Assembly: GCA_025144245.1 (NCBI GenBank) | Contig: JALXXC010000005.1 | Coordinates: 62,001 to 126,000, forward strand | Reading direction: 5' to 3' | Source: Corynebacterium sp. p3-SID1145 | GTDB lineage: Bacteria > Actinomycetota > Actinomycetes > Mycobacteriales > Mycobacteriaceae | DNA length: 64,000 nucleotides | Shown here: positions 28,362 to 36,171 of the stretch, one piece after another | How the letters are laid out: every line of letters starts with the position of its first letter | Position numbering within the stretch: position 1 is the stretch's first letter | Made by a program: the position numbers and the translations under genes | The notes under the pieces: model-generated | Database searches by the model: none | Seen by the model: the letters and a program-made list of their open reading frames with translations, nothing else | What the model was told of the DNA's origin: nothing

Positions 28362-29453
28362 ATGAGCTTTGCAGATTCCCGCTTTCTCACCCGCCGCCGC
28401 AAACTGTCCGCGAAGCTCGCGGCTCAGCGGATCGACTCGTTCCTGCTCACGGACCCCACGAATGTGCGCTATTTCTCCGGTTTCAGCGGTTCCAACGGCG
28501 CGCTGCTGATGAACAAGGACCTCTCGGCCGCGATCGCCACTGACGGCCGGTACACCACCCAGATCGCCGAGGAAGTCCCCGACATCGATGCGATCATCGA
28601 GCGTGAGGCAGGCACCGCGATCCTGGCGACAGTGCCGGAAGGGTGGCGCGTCGGCTTCGACCCCACCAGGGTGACGGTGGACGAGCTCGAGCGGCTGGAC
28701 AAGGCCACACCCGATTCGGTGGCACTCGTCCCAGTGAAGGGTGTGGTCGAGCAGATCCGGCTGCTCAAGGACAGCTTTGAGTTACACCGCCTCGAGGACG
28801 CCGCGAAGATTGCCGTTGACGCGCTCGCGCAGCTTATCGACGCCGGCGAGCTGCGTGCCGGCCGCACCGAGAAAGAGGTCGCCGCCGACCTCGAACACCG
28901 GATGCGTTTGCTCGGTTCGGAGCGTGTCAGCTTCGACACCATCGTCGCGTCGGGGCCGAATTCGGCGCTTCCGCACTACGCCGCCGGGGACCGTGAGCTC
29001 ACCGATGGGGACCTGGTCACCATCGATTTCGGCGCGCACTACGTCGGCTTCAATTCGGACATGACCCGCACGTTCTGCATAGGTGAACCGAGCGACTTCA
29101 ACCGGGAGATCTACGAGATCGTCCTGCAGGCGCAGAAAGCCGGTGTCGCCGCCGCGACACCGGGCCGCCCGCTCGTCGACGTCGATAAGGCCTGCCGTGA
29201 CATCATCACCGAGGCTGGCTACGGCGATTATTTCGTGCACTCCACCGGCCACGGCATCGGGCTGGAAGTGCATGAGGGGCCGGCCGCGTCGACACGCGCT
29301 CAGGGCGTGCTCGAAGAGAACATGACGCTGACCATTGAGCCCGGCATCTACGTGCCCGGCAAGGGCGGCGTGCGCATCGAAGACACCCTGATCATCACCT
29401 CCGGTGCGCCGAAAGTGATCACGCCCGCGCCGAAGGAACTGACCATCCTGTAG
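28362..29453 (+). CDS. pepQ: Xaa-Pro peptidase (M24 family, PepQ/PepP-like)
   Basis: A 363-residue two-domain cytoplasmic metallopeptidase that cleaves Xaa-Pro bonds. An N-terminal creatinase-like domain (YFSGFSGSNGALL) precedes the pita-bread catalytic domain. The metal ligands are visible: two Asp in TIDFGAHYVGFNSDMTRTF, His in STGHGIGLEVHEG, and two Glu in LTIEPGIYVPG and VRIEDT. The arrangement aroQ-pepQ-efp-nusB is conserved in corynebacteria. Dipeptidase versus aminopeptidase activity cannot be decided by eye. Confidence 0.92.
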   Translation: MSFADSRFLTRRRKLSAKLAAQRIDSFLLTDPTNVRYFSGFSGSNGALLMNKDLSAAIATDGRYTTQIAEEVPDIDAIIEREAGTAILATVPEGWRVGFDPTRVTVDELERLDKATPDSVALVPVKGVVEQIRLLKDSFELHRLEDAAKIAVDALAQLIDAGELRAGRTEKEVAADLEHRMRLLGSERVSFDTIVASGPNSALPHYAAGDRELTDGDLVTIDFGAHYVGFNSDMTRTFCIGEPSDFNREIYEIVLQAQKAGVAAATPGRPLVDVDKACRDIITEAGYGDYFVHSTGHGIGLEVHEGPAASTRAQGVLEENMTLTIEPGIYVPGKGGVRIEDTLIITSGAPKVITPAPKELTIL

Positions 29454-29498
29454 GTAAACCCGGGGCTATGACCGTGCGGCCCAGCGCGGGCCGTGGTG

Positions 29499-29504
29499 TA
29501 GCAT
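29499..29504 (+). promoter_or_regulatory. Candidate -10 element of the efp promoter
   Basis: TAGCAT in the pepQ-efp gap predicts a transcript start near 29511 and a leader of about 40 bases before the efp GTG. Confidence 0.35.
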
Positions 29505-29550
29505 AGCCATGTTTGAATCACCCACCGAGCCGAAAATAAGGGAGAATATC

Positions 29551-30114
29551 GTGGCAACGACCGCTGATTTCAAGAACGGCCTTGTGCTCAAGGTTGACGG
29601 CAAGCTGCAGCAGATCATCGAGTTCCAGCACGTCAAGCCGGGCAAGGGCCCCGCGTTCGTGCGCACGAAGCTCAAGGATGTCGTCTCCGGCAAGACTGTC
29701 GACAAGACTTGGAACGCCGGCGTGAAGGTGGAGACCGCGACGGTGGACCGCCGCGACATGACCTACCTGTACAACGACGGCACCAATTACGTCGTCATGG
29801 ACGACAAGACCTTCGAGCAGTACGAGCTCGGCGAGGACAAGTTCGGCGATGCCGCACGCTTCCTGCTGGAGAACATGCGCGTGCAGGTTTCCTTCCACGA
29901 CGGTGAGGCACTCTTCGCCGAGCTGCCGATTTCCGTGGACCTGAAGGTGGAGCACACCGATCCGGGCCTGCAGGGCGACCGTTCCACCGGCGGCACCAAG
30001 CCGGCCCAGCTGGAGACGGGCGCTGAGATCCAGGTGCCGCTGTTCATCGAGACCGGCAACGTGCTCAAGGTCGACACACGCACCGGCGAGTACCTCTCCC
30101 GCGTCAACAACTAA
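29551..30114 (+). CDS. efp: Translation elongation factor P
   Basis: A 187-residue factor that rescues ribosomes stalled at polyproline. It has three beta-barrel domains: a KOW-like N-terminal domain starting [15 protein letters not shown], then two OB folds ending [20 protein letters not shown]. The tip loop reads KPGKGPAF with a Lys at the modification site. This matches the PGKGPA-type loop of actinobacterial EF-P, reported to work without modification. GTG 29551 with AAGGGAG upstream is preferred over the in-frame ATG at 29509. Confidence 0.96.
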   Translation: MATTADFKNGLVLKVDGKLQQIIEFQHVKPGKGPAFVRTKLKDVVSGKTVDKTWNAGVKVETATVDRRDMTYLYNDGTNYVVMDDKTFEQYELGEDKFGDAARFLLENMRVQVSFHDGEALFAELPISVDLKVEHTDPGLQGDRSTGGTKPAQLETGAEIQVPLFIETGNVLKVDTRTGEYLSRVNN

Positions 30115-30127
30115 GACGCACGAATGA

Positions 30128-30158
30128 AGGTGGATCCGCTTGGATCCACCTCATTTTT
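30128..30158 (+). terminator. Intrinsic terminator between efp and nusB
   Basis: AGGTGGATCC (30128-30137), loop GCTT, and GGATCCACCT (30142-30151) form a perfect 10-bp stem followed by CATTTTTCC. It lies 14 bp after the efp stop and 29 bp before the nusB start, so nusB transcription may depend on readthrough or a promoter within this short gap. Confidence 0.85.
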
Positions 30159-30186
30159 CCCTGCACCTTCTTTCTTGGTTGAGAAC

Positions 30187-30885
30187 ATGCCTGATTACAA
30201 ACGTCATGGTGCGCGCTACCGTGCGCGCCGCCGCGCAGTAGACATTCTCTTCGAGGCGGAGACCCGCGACATCGATCCCGTCTCCATCGTCGAGGACCGT
30301 GCCGCATTAGCCCAGGACCCGGCGAATGCGGTGGCCCCTGTCGCTGACTACACGCGCGAGATCATCGCTGGCGCCGCCGAGAATCTCGACGAGATCGACG
30401 ATTCCATCGAGCGCTTCTTGTCCGAGAACTGGGAGCTAAACCGTCTCCCGGCAGTCGATCGCGCGATCCTCCGCGTTGCCACGTGGGAGATCCTCCACAA
30501 TGACGATGTCGCCCCGGCGATCATCATCGCCAACGCCATGGAGATGTCCACGGAATACGCCGGGGACAACGCCTCGCCGTACATTCACGCTGTCCTCGAC
30601 GACATCATCCAGGCCAACGCCGCTGAGGCCCCGGAGATGGTGACCTCCCCGCCAAGCGCCGGTGTTGACGCCGCCGATGATGAGTTCGGTACCGCCAATG
30701 AGTTTGATTCCGGCGATGAGCGGGGTGCGGAAGCTCCGCAGTTCAGTCCCGAAGTCGCTCCCGAGGTCACCGAATCCACCGAGCTCTCCGGTGGCACAGC
30801 GTTGATCGGGCTGAATCCGGAAGCCGAGCAGCCGGAATCTGAACAGCCGGAGACGATTGCACCGGCGGCAGAAGAGAAGGAATAG
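30187..30885 (+). CDS. nusB: Transcription antitermination factor NusB with an acidic C-terminal tail
   Basis: NusB binds boxA RNA with NusE in rRNA transcription. The core is normal: [19 protein letters not shown] at the N-terminus, then [15 protein letters not shown] and [11 protein letters not shown]. The protein is 232 residues, about 80 longer than a minimal NusB. The extra C-terminal part is acidic and rich in Glu, Pro and Ala, probably disordered. The ATG at 30187 is chosen because homology begins there; an ATG at 30124 lies before the terminator stem. ppk2 follows 13 bp after its stop. Confidence 0.93.
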   Translation: MPDYKRHGARYRARRRAVDILFEAETRDIDPVSIVEDRAALAQDPANAVAPVADYTREIIAGAAENLDEIDDSIERFLSENWELNRLPAVDRAILRVATWEILHNDDVAPAIIIANAMEMSTEYAGDNASPYIHAVLDDIIQANAAEAPEMVTSPPSAGVDAADDEFGTANEFDSGDERGAEAPQFSPEVAPEVTESTELSGGTALIGLNPEAEQPESEQPETIAPAAEEKE

Positions 30886-30898
30886 GAGTCGCGCAGCC

Positions 30899-31747
30899 AT
30901 GGCGAAGGTGTCCATCAAGGAAGCGGAGAAACTCCGCGTCGACGACGACTTCACGATCGCGGACGTCGATCCTGAATCCACGCCGGGCGTGGACGAGGAC
31001 GACATCGACGACGCTTTCGAAAAGTACGACGAGGAGATAGCCGAGCTCCACGACTGCCTGTACGCCAACGGCCGCGCCGGAAACGAGAACGCAGGGTCGA
31101 TCCTTCTCGTGCTGCAAGGAATGGACACCTCCGGCAAGGGCGGGATCATCCGCCACGTCGTCGGCGATCTTCTGGACCCGCAAGGCGTGCACATCAAAGC
31201 CTTCGAAAAGCCGACCGAGGAAGAGCAAAAGCACGATTTTCTGTGGCGGATCAAGCCCCACCTCCCGGAGCCGGGCATGGTGAGCGTTTTCGACCGCTCC
31301 CACTACGAGGACGTGCTCGTCCAACGCGTGCGTGGGATGGCACCGCCGGAGGAAATTGAGCGCCGCTACGGCGCAATTGTGGACTTCGAGGCGGAAGCCG
31401 CGGCGAACGGCACCAAGATCATCAAGGTGATGCCGCACATCTCAAAGGCATTCCAGGGAGAGAACCTACGCAAACGTATCGAGCGCGAGGACAAGCACTG
31501 GAAGTACAACCCGGGCGACATCGACGACCGCATGCTCTGGAACGAGTTCCAGGAGGCCTACGAGATCGCGATGAAGCGGACCTCCACCGATGCCGCGCCG
31601 TGGTACTGCGTGCCTTCCGACGACAAGGATTACTGCCGCACCGTGGTCAAGACCTTGTTGCTGAAGGCGCTTCGCGAGCTGAACCTCGAGTGGCCGGCAG
31701 CAGATTTCGACCGCGATCTGGAACTGAAGCGGCTCGAAGAGTCCTAA
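30899..31747 (+). CDS. ppk2: Polyphosphate kinase 2 (PPK2 family)
   Basis: A 282-residue P-loop kinase that transfers phosphate between polyphosphate and nucleoside phosphates. It has Walker A LQGMDTSGKGGIIRH, the lid region IKAFEKPTEEE, Walker B VSVFDRSHYEDVLV, and the family's KVMPHISKAFQ (often KFWLHISKEEQ) and RMLWNEFQEAYE. It is a one-domain PPK2. Direction (GTP/ATP synthesis or AMP/ADP use) cannot be read from this. It sits directly behind nusB and is probably co-transcribed. Confidence 0.93.
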   Translation: MAKVSIKEAEKLRVDDDFTIADVDPESTPGVDEDDIDDAFEKYDEEIAELHDCLYANGRAGNENAGSILLVLQGMDTSGKGGIIRHVVGDLLDPQGVHIKAFEKPTEEEQKHDFLWRIKPHLPEPGMVSVFDRSHYEDVLVQRVRGMAPPEEIERRYGAIVDFEAEAAANGTKIIKVMPHISKAFQGENLRKRIEREDKHWKYNPGDIDDRMLWNEFQEAYEIAMKRTSTDAAPWYCVPSDDKDYCRTVVKTLLLKALRELNLEWPAADFDRDLELKRLEES

Positions 31748-31862
31748 AATTCCGGTGCTTCGTTCCGACATCCCGGACGGCCGCGGAGGCACGAATATTT
31801 CTTGATCGGTAAAGCAGCTCCGGAATGCCCGCTTTCTCGCACATGCGGGGCACACTAGATGA

Positions 31863-32861
31863 GTGCTAAAGATCGGAAAGTTTTTCAAGGCAGCGGCTAT
31901 CACCGCAGCTGTAGGGCTGGCGGCGGCAGGCTGCTCGGCCACAGGCGGCGCGCCGCGCAACAACGGTTCTGGCGGGACTGCAGGCGGAGTGGACACGCCC
32001 CGCTACGTCGTGGCGATGGTCACCCACGGCGCGCCCGGCGACACCTACTGGGACCTCGTGCGCAAAGGTGCGGAGGACGCGGCCAAGAAGGACAATATCG
32101 AGCTGCGCTACTCGTCCGACCCGCAGGCGCCCAACCAAGCGAATCTGGTGCGCAGCGCTGTGGACTCGAAGGTCGACGGCATCGCAGTGACGTTGCCCAA
32201 TGCGGAAGCAATTGGGCCGGCGGCGCAGAGCGCCGTTGACGCAGGCATCCCCACCGTCGGCCTGAATGCGGGCATGGACGAGTACACCAAGTACGGCATC
32301 ACCGGCTTCTTCGGCCAGGACGAGACGATCGCCGGCACCACAGCGGGTGAACGCCTCAAGGAGGAGGGGAAGAAGAAAGTGCTCTGCGTGATTCACGAGC
32401 AGGGCAACTCCTCCCAGGAGGCCCGCTGCGACGGAGTGAAGAAGGGCCTCGGCGGTGGAGAGGTCGAGATCCTCTACGTCAACGGCCAGGACCTGACATC
32501 CGTGCAGTCGACAATCAACTCGAAGTTGAGCCAGGACTCCAGCTTCGACACTGTCTTCGCGCTGCAGGCTCCAGTGGCCATGCGGGCCACAGAATCAGTC
32601 AAGCAGTCCGGTTCCGAGGCACAGGTGGTCACGTTCGACACGAACTCCGAGCTTGTCGGCGCGATCGCTGACGGGCGCGTCGCTTGGGCAGTCGACCAGC
32701 AGCCGTATCTCCAGGGCTACCTGGCGGTCGACTCGCTGTGGGTGGCCAAGCGCAATGGTGGCACGTTCGGCGGGGGGCAGCCGGTGTTCACCGGACCGAG
32801 TTTCGTGGACAGCAGCAACGTGGACACGATTGCTGAAGCCGCGAAGGAAGGGCTGCGATGA
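31863..32861 (+). CDS. Sugar-type ABC transporter substrate-binding lipoprotein (RbsB family)
   Basis: A 332-residue periplasmic-binding-protein-like lipoprotein, lipobox AAGC (Cys24). It belongs to peripla_BP_4 proteins, as shown by DTYWDLVRKGAEDAAK, SKVDGIAVTLPNAEAI, AGIPTVGLNAG and VAWAVDQQPYLQGYLAVDSL. Such proteins bind ribose, inositol and similar polyols or sugars; the ligand here is unknown. The GTG at 31863 starts it. The stop overlaps the permease ATG by 4 bp. Confidence 0.92.
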   Translation: MLKIGKFFKAAAITAAVGLAAAGCSATGGAPRNNGSGGTAGGVDTPRYVVAMVTHGAPGDTYWDLVRKGAEDAAKKDNIELRYSSDPQAPNQANLVRSAVDSKVDGIAVTLPNAEAIGPAAQSAVDAGIPTVGLNAGMDEYTKYGITGFFGQDETIAGTTAGERLKEEGKKKVLCVIHEQGNSSQEARCDGVKKGLGGGEVEILYVNGQDLTSVQSTINSKLSQDSSFDTVFALQAPVAMRATESVKQSGSEAQVVTFDTNSELVGAIADGRVAWAVDQQPYLQGYLAVDSLWVAKRNGGTFGGGQPVFTGPSFVDSSNVDTIAEAAKEGLR

Positions 32862-33943
32862 GCACGGCCGCACCTGAACCCGTCACAAAGGTCAAAGCGA
32901 CAGCGCATGTCTCCCCGCAAGACACCAACGCCGACGACCGTCTGCGCACCCACACCGGAATGGCGAAACTGATTCGTCGCCCGGAGTTGGCCAGCCTGCT
33001 CGGCTTCCTGGCTATTTTCGCGCTCTTTCTCGCGGTGGCGCCCGCGTTTCGTTCTTTCGAGGCAATGGCGACGATTCTCTACGCCAGCTCGACTCTCGGC
33101 ATCGTGGCGCTCGCCGTCGGCTTGCTCATGATCGGCGGCGAATTCGACTTGTCCTCCGGTGTCGCCGTGACTACGGCGGCGCTGGCGGCGACGATGCTCA
33201 ACTACAACCTGCACTTGAATTCGTGGGTCGGGGCAGGACTCGCATTGGTGATTTCCTTGTCCATCGGCGCTTTGAACGGATTCTTAGTCTCCCGCACAGG
33301 CATCGACAGCTTCTTGATCACTCTGGCGGCTTTCCTCATGCTGCAAGGATTGAACCTGGCCGTCACCAAACTTGTCACCGGCCAGGTGGCCACCCCGACG
33401 ATCGCAGACATGGAGGGCTTCCCGTCTGCGCGGACATTCTTTGCCGGTAGCTTCCACATCGGCGATGTGCGCATCAGCGTCACTGTGCTGTGGTGGCTGC
33501 TTTTCGTCGCCATCGCGTCCTTCGTGCTCTTCCGCACGAAATTCGGCAACTGGATCACCGCGGTCGGCGGCGACGAGGACGCTGCCCGCGCAGTCGGCGT
33601 CCCGGTCGGCCGGGTCAAGGTCGCCCTGTTCATGACGGTCGGCTTCGCGGCATGGTTCGTGGGCATGCACACCTTGTTCGCCTTCGACTCCATCCAGGCA
33701 GGGCAGGGCGTGGGCAACGAATTCTTGTACATCATCGCGGCCGTCATCGGCGGCTGTGCGATGAAGGGCGGCCGCGGCACAGCGATCGGAACGATGATCG
33801 GCGCACTGATCTTCGGCATGACCAATCAGGGCATCGTTTATGCCGGGTGGAACCCCGACTGGTTCAAATTCTTCCTTGGCGCGATGCTCCTGTTCGCAGT
33901 GTTCACCAACACGTCGTTCGCCAACATCACGAAACGGAGGTAG
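32858..33943 (+). CDS. Sugar ABC transporter permease (RbsC family)
   Basis: A 361-residue membrane protein with an unusually long hydrophilic N-terminus of about 45 residues, then eight to ten membrane segments. Family features are LLMIGGEFDLSSGVAV, GALNGFLVSRTGIDSFLITLA and IIAAVIGGCAMKGGRGTAIG. ATGA overlap with the binding-protein gene indicates coupling. It would dimerise to form the translocation path. Confidence 0.92.
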   Translation: MSTAAPEPVTKVKATAHVSPQDTNADDRLRTHTGMAKLIRRPELASLLGFLAIFALFLAVAPAFRSFEAMATILYASSTLGIVALAVGLLMIGGEFDLSSGVAVTTAALAATMLNYNLHLNSWVGAGLALVISLSIGALNGFLVSRTGIDSFLITLAAFLMLQGLNLAVTKLVTGQVATPTIADMEGFPSARTFFAGSFHIGDVRISVTVLWWLLFVAIASFVLFRTKFGNWITAVGGDEDAARAVGVPVGRVKVALFMTVGFAAWFVGMHTLFAFDSIQAGQGVGNEFLYIIAAVIGGCAMKGGRGTAIGTMIGALIFGMTNQGIVYAGWNPDWFKFFLGAMLLFAVFTNTSFANITKRR

Positions 33944-33947
33944 CTCG

Positions 33948-34706
33948 ATGGCCATCATTGAATTGCGGGACATCACCAAGTCCTACGGCAGTTTCGACGC
34001 TGTCCGCGGGGTCGACCTCGACATCGAGGAAGGCGCAGTCACGTGTGTCCTCGGCGACAACGGCGCGGGCAAGTCGACGTTGATCAAGATCCTCGCGGGA
34101 TTGCACGAGCCGACGAGCGGAGAGCTGCTTATCGACGGCTCCCCGGTCACCTTCTCCTCACCCCGCCAGGCCATTGATGCGGGCATTGCGACGGTCTACC
34201 AGACCTTGGCAGTGGTGGATGAGCTGAGCGTGTGGCGGAATTTCTTCCTCGGCCAGGAACTCACCGGCGCATTCGGAGTGCTCAAACAGGAGGAGATGAA
34301 GCGCATTTGCTCGGAGCAATTGCTGGAGATGGGAATCGACATCCCCGACGTGAATGTGGAGGCCGGGAATCTCTCCGGGGGCCAGCGCCAGGTCGTCGCG
34401 ATTGCCCGCGCAGTCTATTTCGGTGCCCGCGTGGTCGTGCTCGACGAGCCCACCGCGGCACTTGGCGTGAAGCAATCGGGCGTGGTGCTCAAGTTCATCG
34501 CTTCAGCACGTGACCGTGGAGTGGCCATCGTCTTTGTCACCCACAACCCGCATCACGCGCACATGGTTGGAGACCACTTCACCATTTTGAAGCTCGGACG
34601 TCAGGAGCTGAACGCCTCCCGCGATGAGGTGACACTCGACGAGCTGACCCGCGAAATGTCCGGCGGTGCCGAGCTCGACGCGCTCAGCCACGAGCTGCGG
34701 AATTAA
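33948..34706 (+). CDS. Sugar ABC transporter ATP-binding protein, single domain (RbsA/FrcA-like)
   Basis: A 252-residue ATPase with Walker A GDNGAGKST, Q-loop TVYQTLAVVDELSV, signature LSGGQRQVVAIARA, Walker B VVLDEPTAALGVKQ and H-loop IVFVTHNP. Only one ATPase domain is present, unlike the double-domain RbsA of E. coli, so it would act as a homodimer as in FrcA-type transporters. GGAGG before the ATG at 33948 supports the start. It is the last gene of the three-gene operon. Confidence 0.92.
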   Translation: MAIIELRDITKSYGSFDAVRGVDLDIEEGAVTCVLGDNGAGKSTLIKILAGLHEPTSGELLIDGSPVTFSSPRQAIDAGIATVYQTLAVVDELSVWRNFFLGQELTGAFGVLKQEEMKRICSEQLLEMGIDIPDVNVEAGNLSGGQRQVVAIARAVYFGARVVVLDEPTAALGVKQSGVVLKFIASARDRGVAIVFVTHNPHHAHMVGDHFTILKLGRQELNASRDEVTLDELTREMSGGAELDALSHELRN

Positions 34707-34767
34707 TTCCACCGCGTCCATCAAGTCCCGCCAACGTCCGCCACGTCCCATGCGCTGCAGCGGGGGG

Positions 34768-35187
34768 CTACCGCACGGCGGTATCTGGGGTTTTCAGCGG
34801 TTCGGAGGCTGCGGGCTCCGGCCGCGGTGTCGTCGTCACGGCGGCCGTCTCCGTGGAGGTACTGGATGAGCTGGATATCTCGCTATCGGTGTAGTTGACC
34901 GCCCACACGCCGAAACCGACGACGAATAATGCGCTGATGATAAGCAAGATGATCGGTAGCCCCAAGGTGAAGAGCACGACCAACGCGGAGGCGCAGCCGC
35001 CTGCTGACTGATCGTTCTGCGGCATCGCGTAATACGGTGACGGTCCGCCCATCGGTGCCCCATACGGCTGGCCCGGTTGACCCTGTTGACCCTGCTGGCC
35101 CGGCTGGTGGCCGTTGAGCTGGTACCCGCCGGCCGGCTGTTGCGGGTTGTTGTCCGGGTACTGGGGGCCGTACGGGGGATACGTCAT
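34768..35187 (-). CDS. Small membrane protein with Pro/Gln/Gly-rich N-terminus
   Basis: A 139-residue protein. Residues 1-58 are Pro-, Gln-, Gly- and Tyr-rich (tandem GQQGQQGQPGQP-like), residues about 66-95 form one strong or two short membrane segments, and the tail is Ser/Thr-rich. This layout is common in actinobacterial membrane proteins of unknown function. Its ATG overlaps the stop of the upstream YbjN-like gene by one base (TAATG), so it is translationally coupled to it. Confidence 0.78.
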   Translation of the reverse strand: MTYPPYGPQYPDNNPQQPAGGYQLNGHQPGQQGQQGQPGQPYGAPMGGPSPYYAMPQNDQSAGGCASALVVLFTLGLPIILLIISALFVVGFGVWAVNYTDSEISSSSSTSTETAAVTTTPRPEPAASEPLKTPDTAVR

Positions 35188-35657
35188 TACTGTGCTCCGC
35201 CGTTCGTTTCAGCGGCTGCCTGGGCTTCGGCTATCTGCTCGGATAGAGCCGACATCGCGTTGTGGGCGCTGACCACGCTGTTGACTGCCGCGGAGACGGC
35301 GGAGCGCAGCTGCTCGTCAGTCATGCCGGCGGCGACGGACTGCTCGGCCTCGGTGCGGACCACGAGATTCTCGGCGCGGTTGCCCACGATGGCACGGGCG
35401 CCGATCAGCGTGGAGTTCACCTCGTTCGCCGCCAAGTAGTAGGTCGCGTCGGGGGAGTCGGCGGCAGTGTTGGTCTCGGAGTCTGCGCGGACGATGAACA
35501 CCGAGTCGAGGAGAACCACCATGAGCTGGAGCTCTTCGTGGGTGCCGTGCGCGGCACGGCCGCTTTCATCGGCGGTGATGCCAATGCCGGATTGGGATGC
35601 AGCGTGGACAATGCGGTCGATGGTGACCAAAGAAGGGGTGGCGGAATCAGCGGACAT
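35187..35657 (-). CDS. YbjN-domain protein (first of a pair, promoter-distal)
   Basis: A 156-residue soluble protein, similar in layout to YbjN (PF10722) and type III secretion-chaperone-like folds: TIDRIVHAASQSGIGI, a central beta sheet (LMVVLLDSVFIVRAD), then helices (YYLAANEVNSTLIGARAIV). The start MSADSA (35657) overlaps the stop of the next upstream gene by one base. The function is unknown. It is encoded between another YbjN protein and a membrane protein in one operon. Confidence 0.75.
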   Translation of the reverse strand: MSADSATPSLVTIDRIVHAASQSGIGITADESGRAAHGTHEELQLMVVLLDSVFIVRADSETNTAADSPDATYYLAANEVNSTLIGARAIVGNRAENLVVRTEAEQSVAAGMTDEQLRSAVSAAVNSVVSAHNAMSALSEQIAEAQAAAETNGGAQ

Positions 35658-36145
35658 TAGTTCTCCTCCCACGTGACTGCTGTCGGGAACGAATCGGCCA
35701 GGAAACTGAACGCCTGCATCGTCGCCTGGATCGACGTGACAACGAATGCACCGAGCTGGTTCGTCGACAAGCCTTTGCTCACATCGAGAGTGCGCACGCC
35801 GGTGATCGCGAGGGTCTCCTCCTCGCTCTGGAAGAAGCGCAGCGTCGGAGTGAAGTGCGACTGGTTGAATTCATTGCAGGCGTACAGCAGCGAGGAGACA
35901 TCCTCGGGCGCGAATTCGCCGCGCCACACGGACTCGAAGAGGAGCTTTCCGTCGTCGAAGGTGAACACCATCGCGGCGTTGACGAAGCCGGTGCGCACAA
36001 CGGGCTCCTCCAAGCGGTACTCGAGGTTCTCCCCCTCGAGCACATTGGCGATATCGGTGAGCGTCACCTCGCGGACAGTGTCCTCGCTGGCGCTCGCACC
36101 GGCCGCTGCCGCCTCGGGGGCTGAATTGTCGTTCGGTGTGGTCAT
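35657..36145 (-). CDS. YbjN-domain protein (second of the pair, promoter-proximal)
   Basis: A 162-residue soluble protein with an Ala-rich N-terminus and a YbjN-like core: LTDIANVLEGENLEYRLEE, FTFDDGKLLFESVWRGEF, LYACNEFNQSHFTPTLRFF. It is the first gene of a three-gene minus-strand operon whose genes overlap as TAATG. The ATG at 36145 is preceded by TAGCCT at 8 bases, suggesting a leaderless transcript. YbjN proteins are common in actinobacteria, and their role is not established. Confidence 0.8.
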   Translation of the reverse strand: MTTPNDNSAPEAAAAGASASEDTVREVTLTDIANVLEGENLEYRLEEPVVRTGFVNAAMVFTFDDGKLLFESVWRGEFAPEDVSSLLYACNEFNQSHFTPTLRFFQSEEETLAITGVRTLDVSKGLSTNQLGAFVVTSIQATMQAFSFLADSFPTAVTWEEN

Positions 36146-36153
36146 GGCACCCA

Positions 36154-36159
36154 AGGCTA
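36154..36159 (-). promoter_or_regulatory. -10 element of a leaderless promoter for the YbjN operon
   Basis: On the minus strand TAGCCT ends 8 bases before the ATG at 36145, without a Shine-Dalgarno. Confidence 0.4.
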
Positions 36160-36171
36160 CATCGTGGCTCC

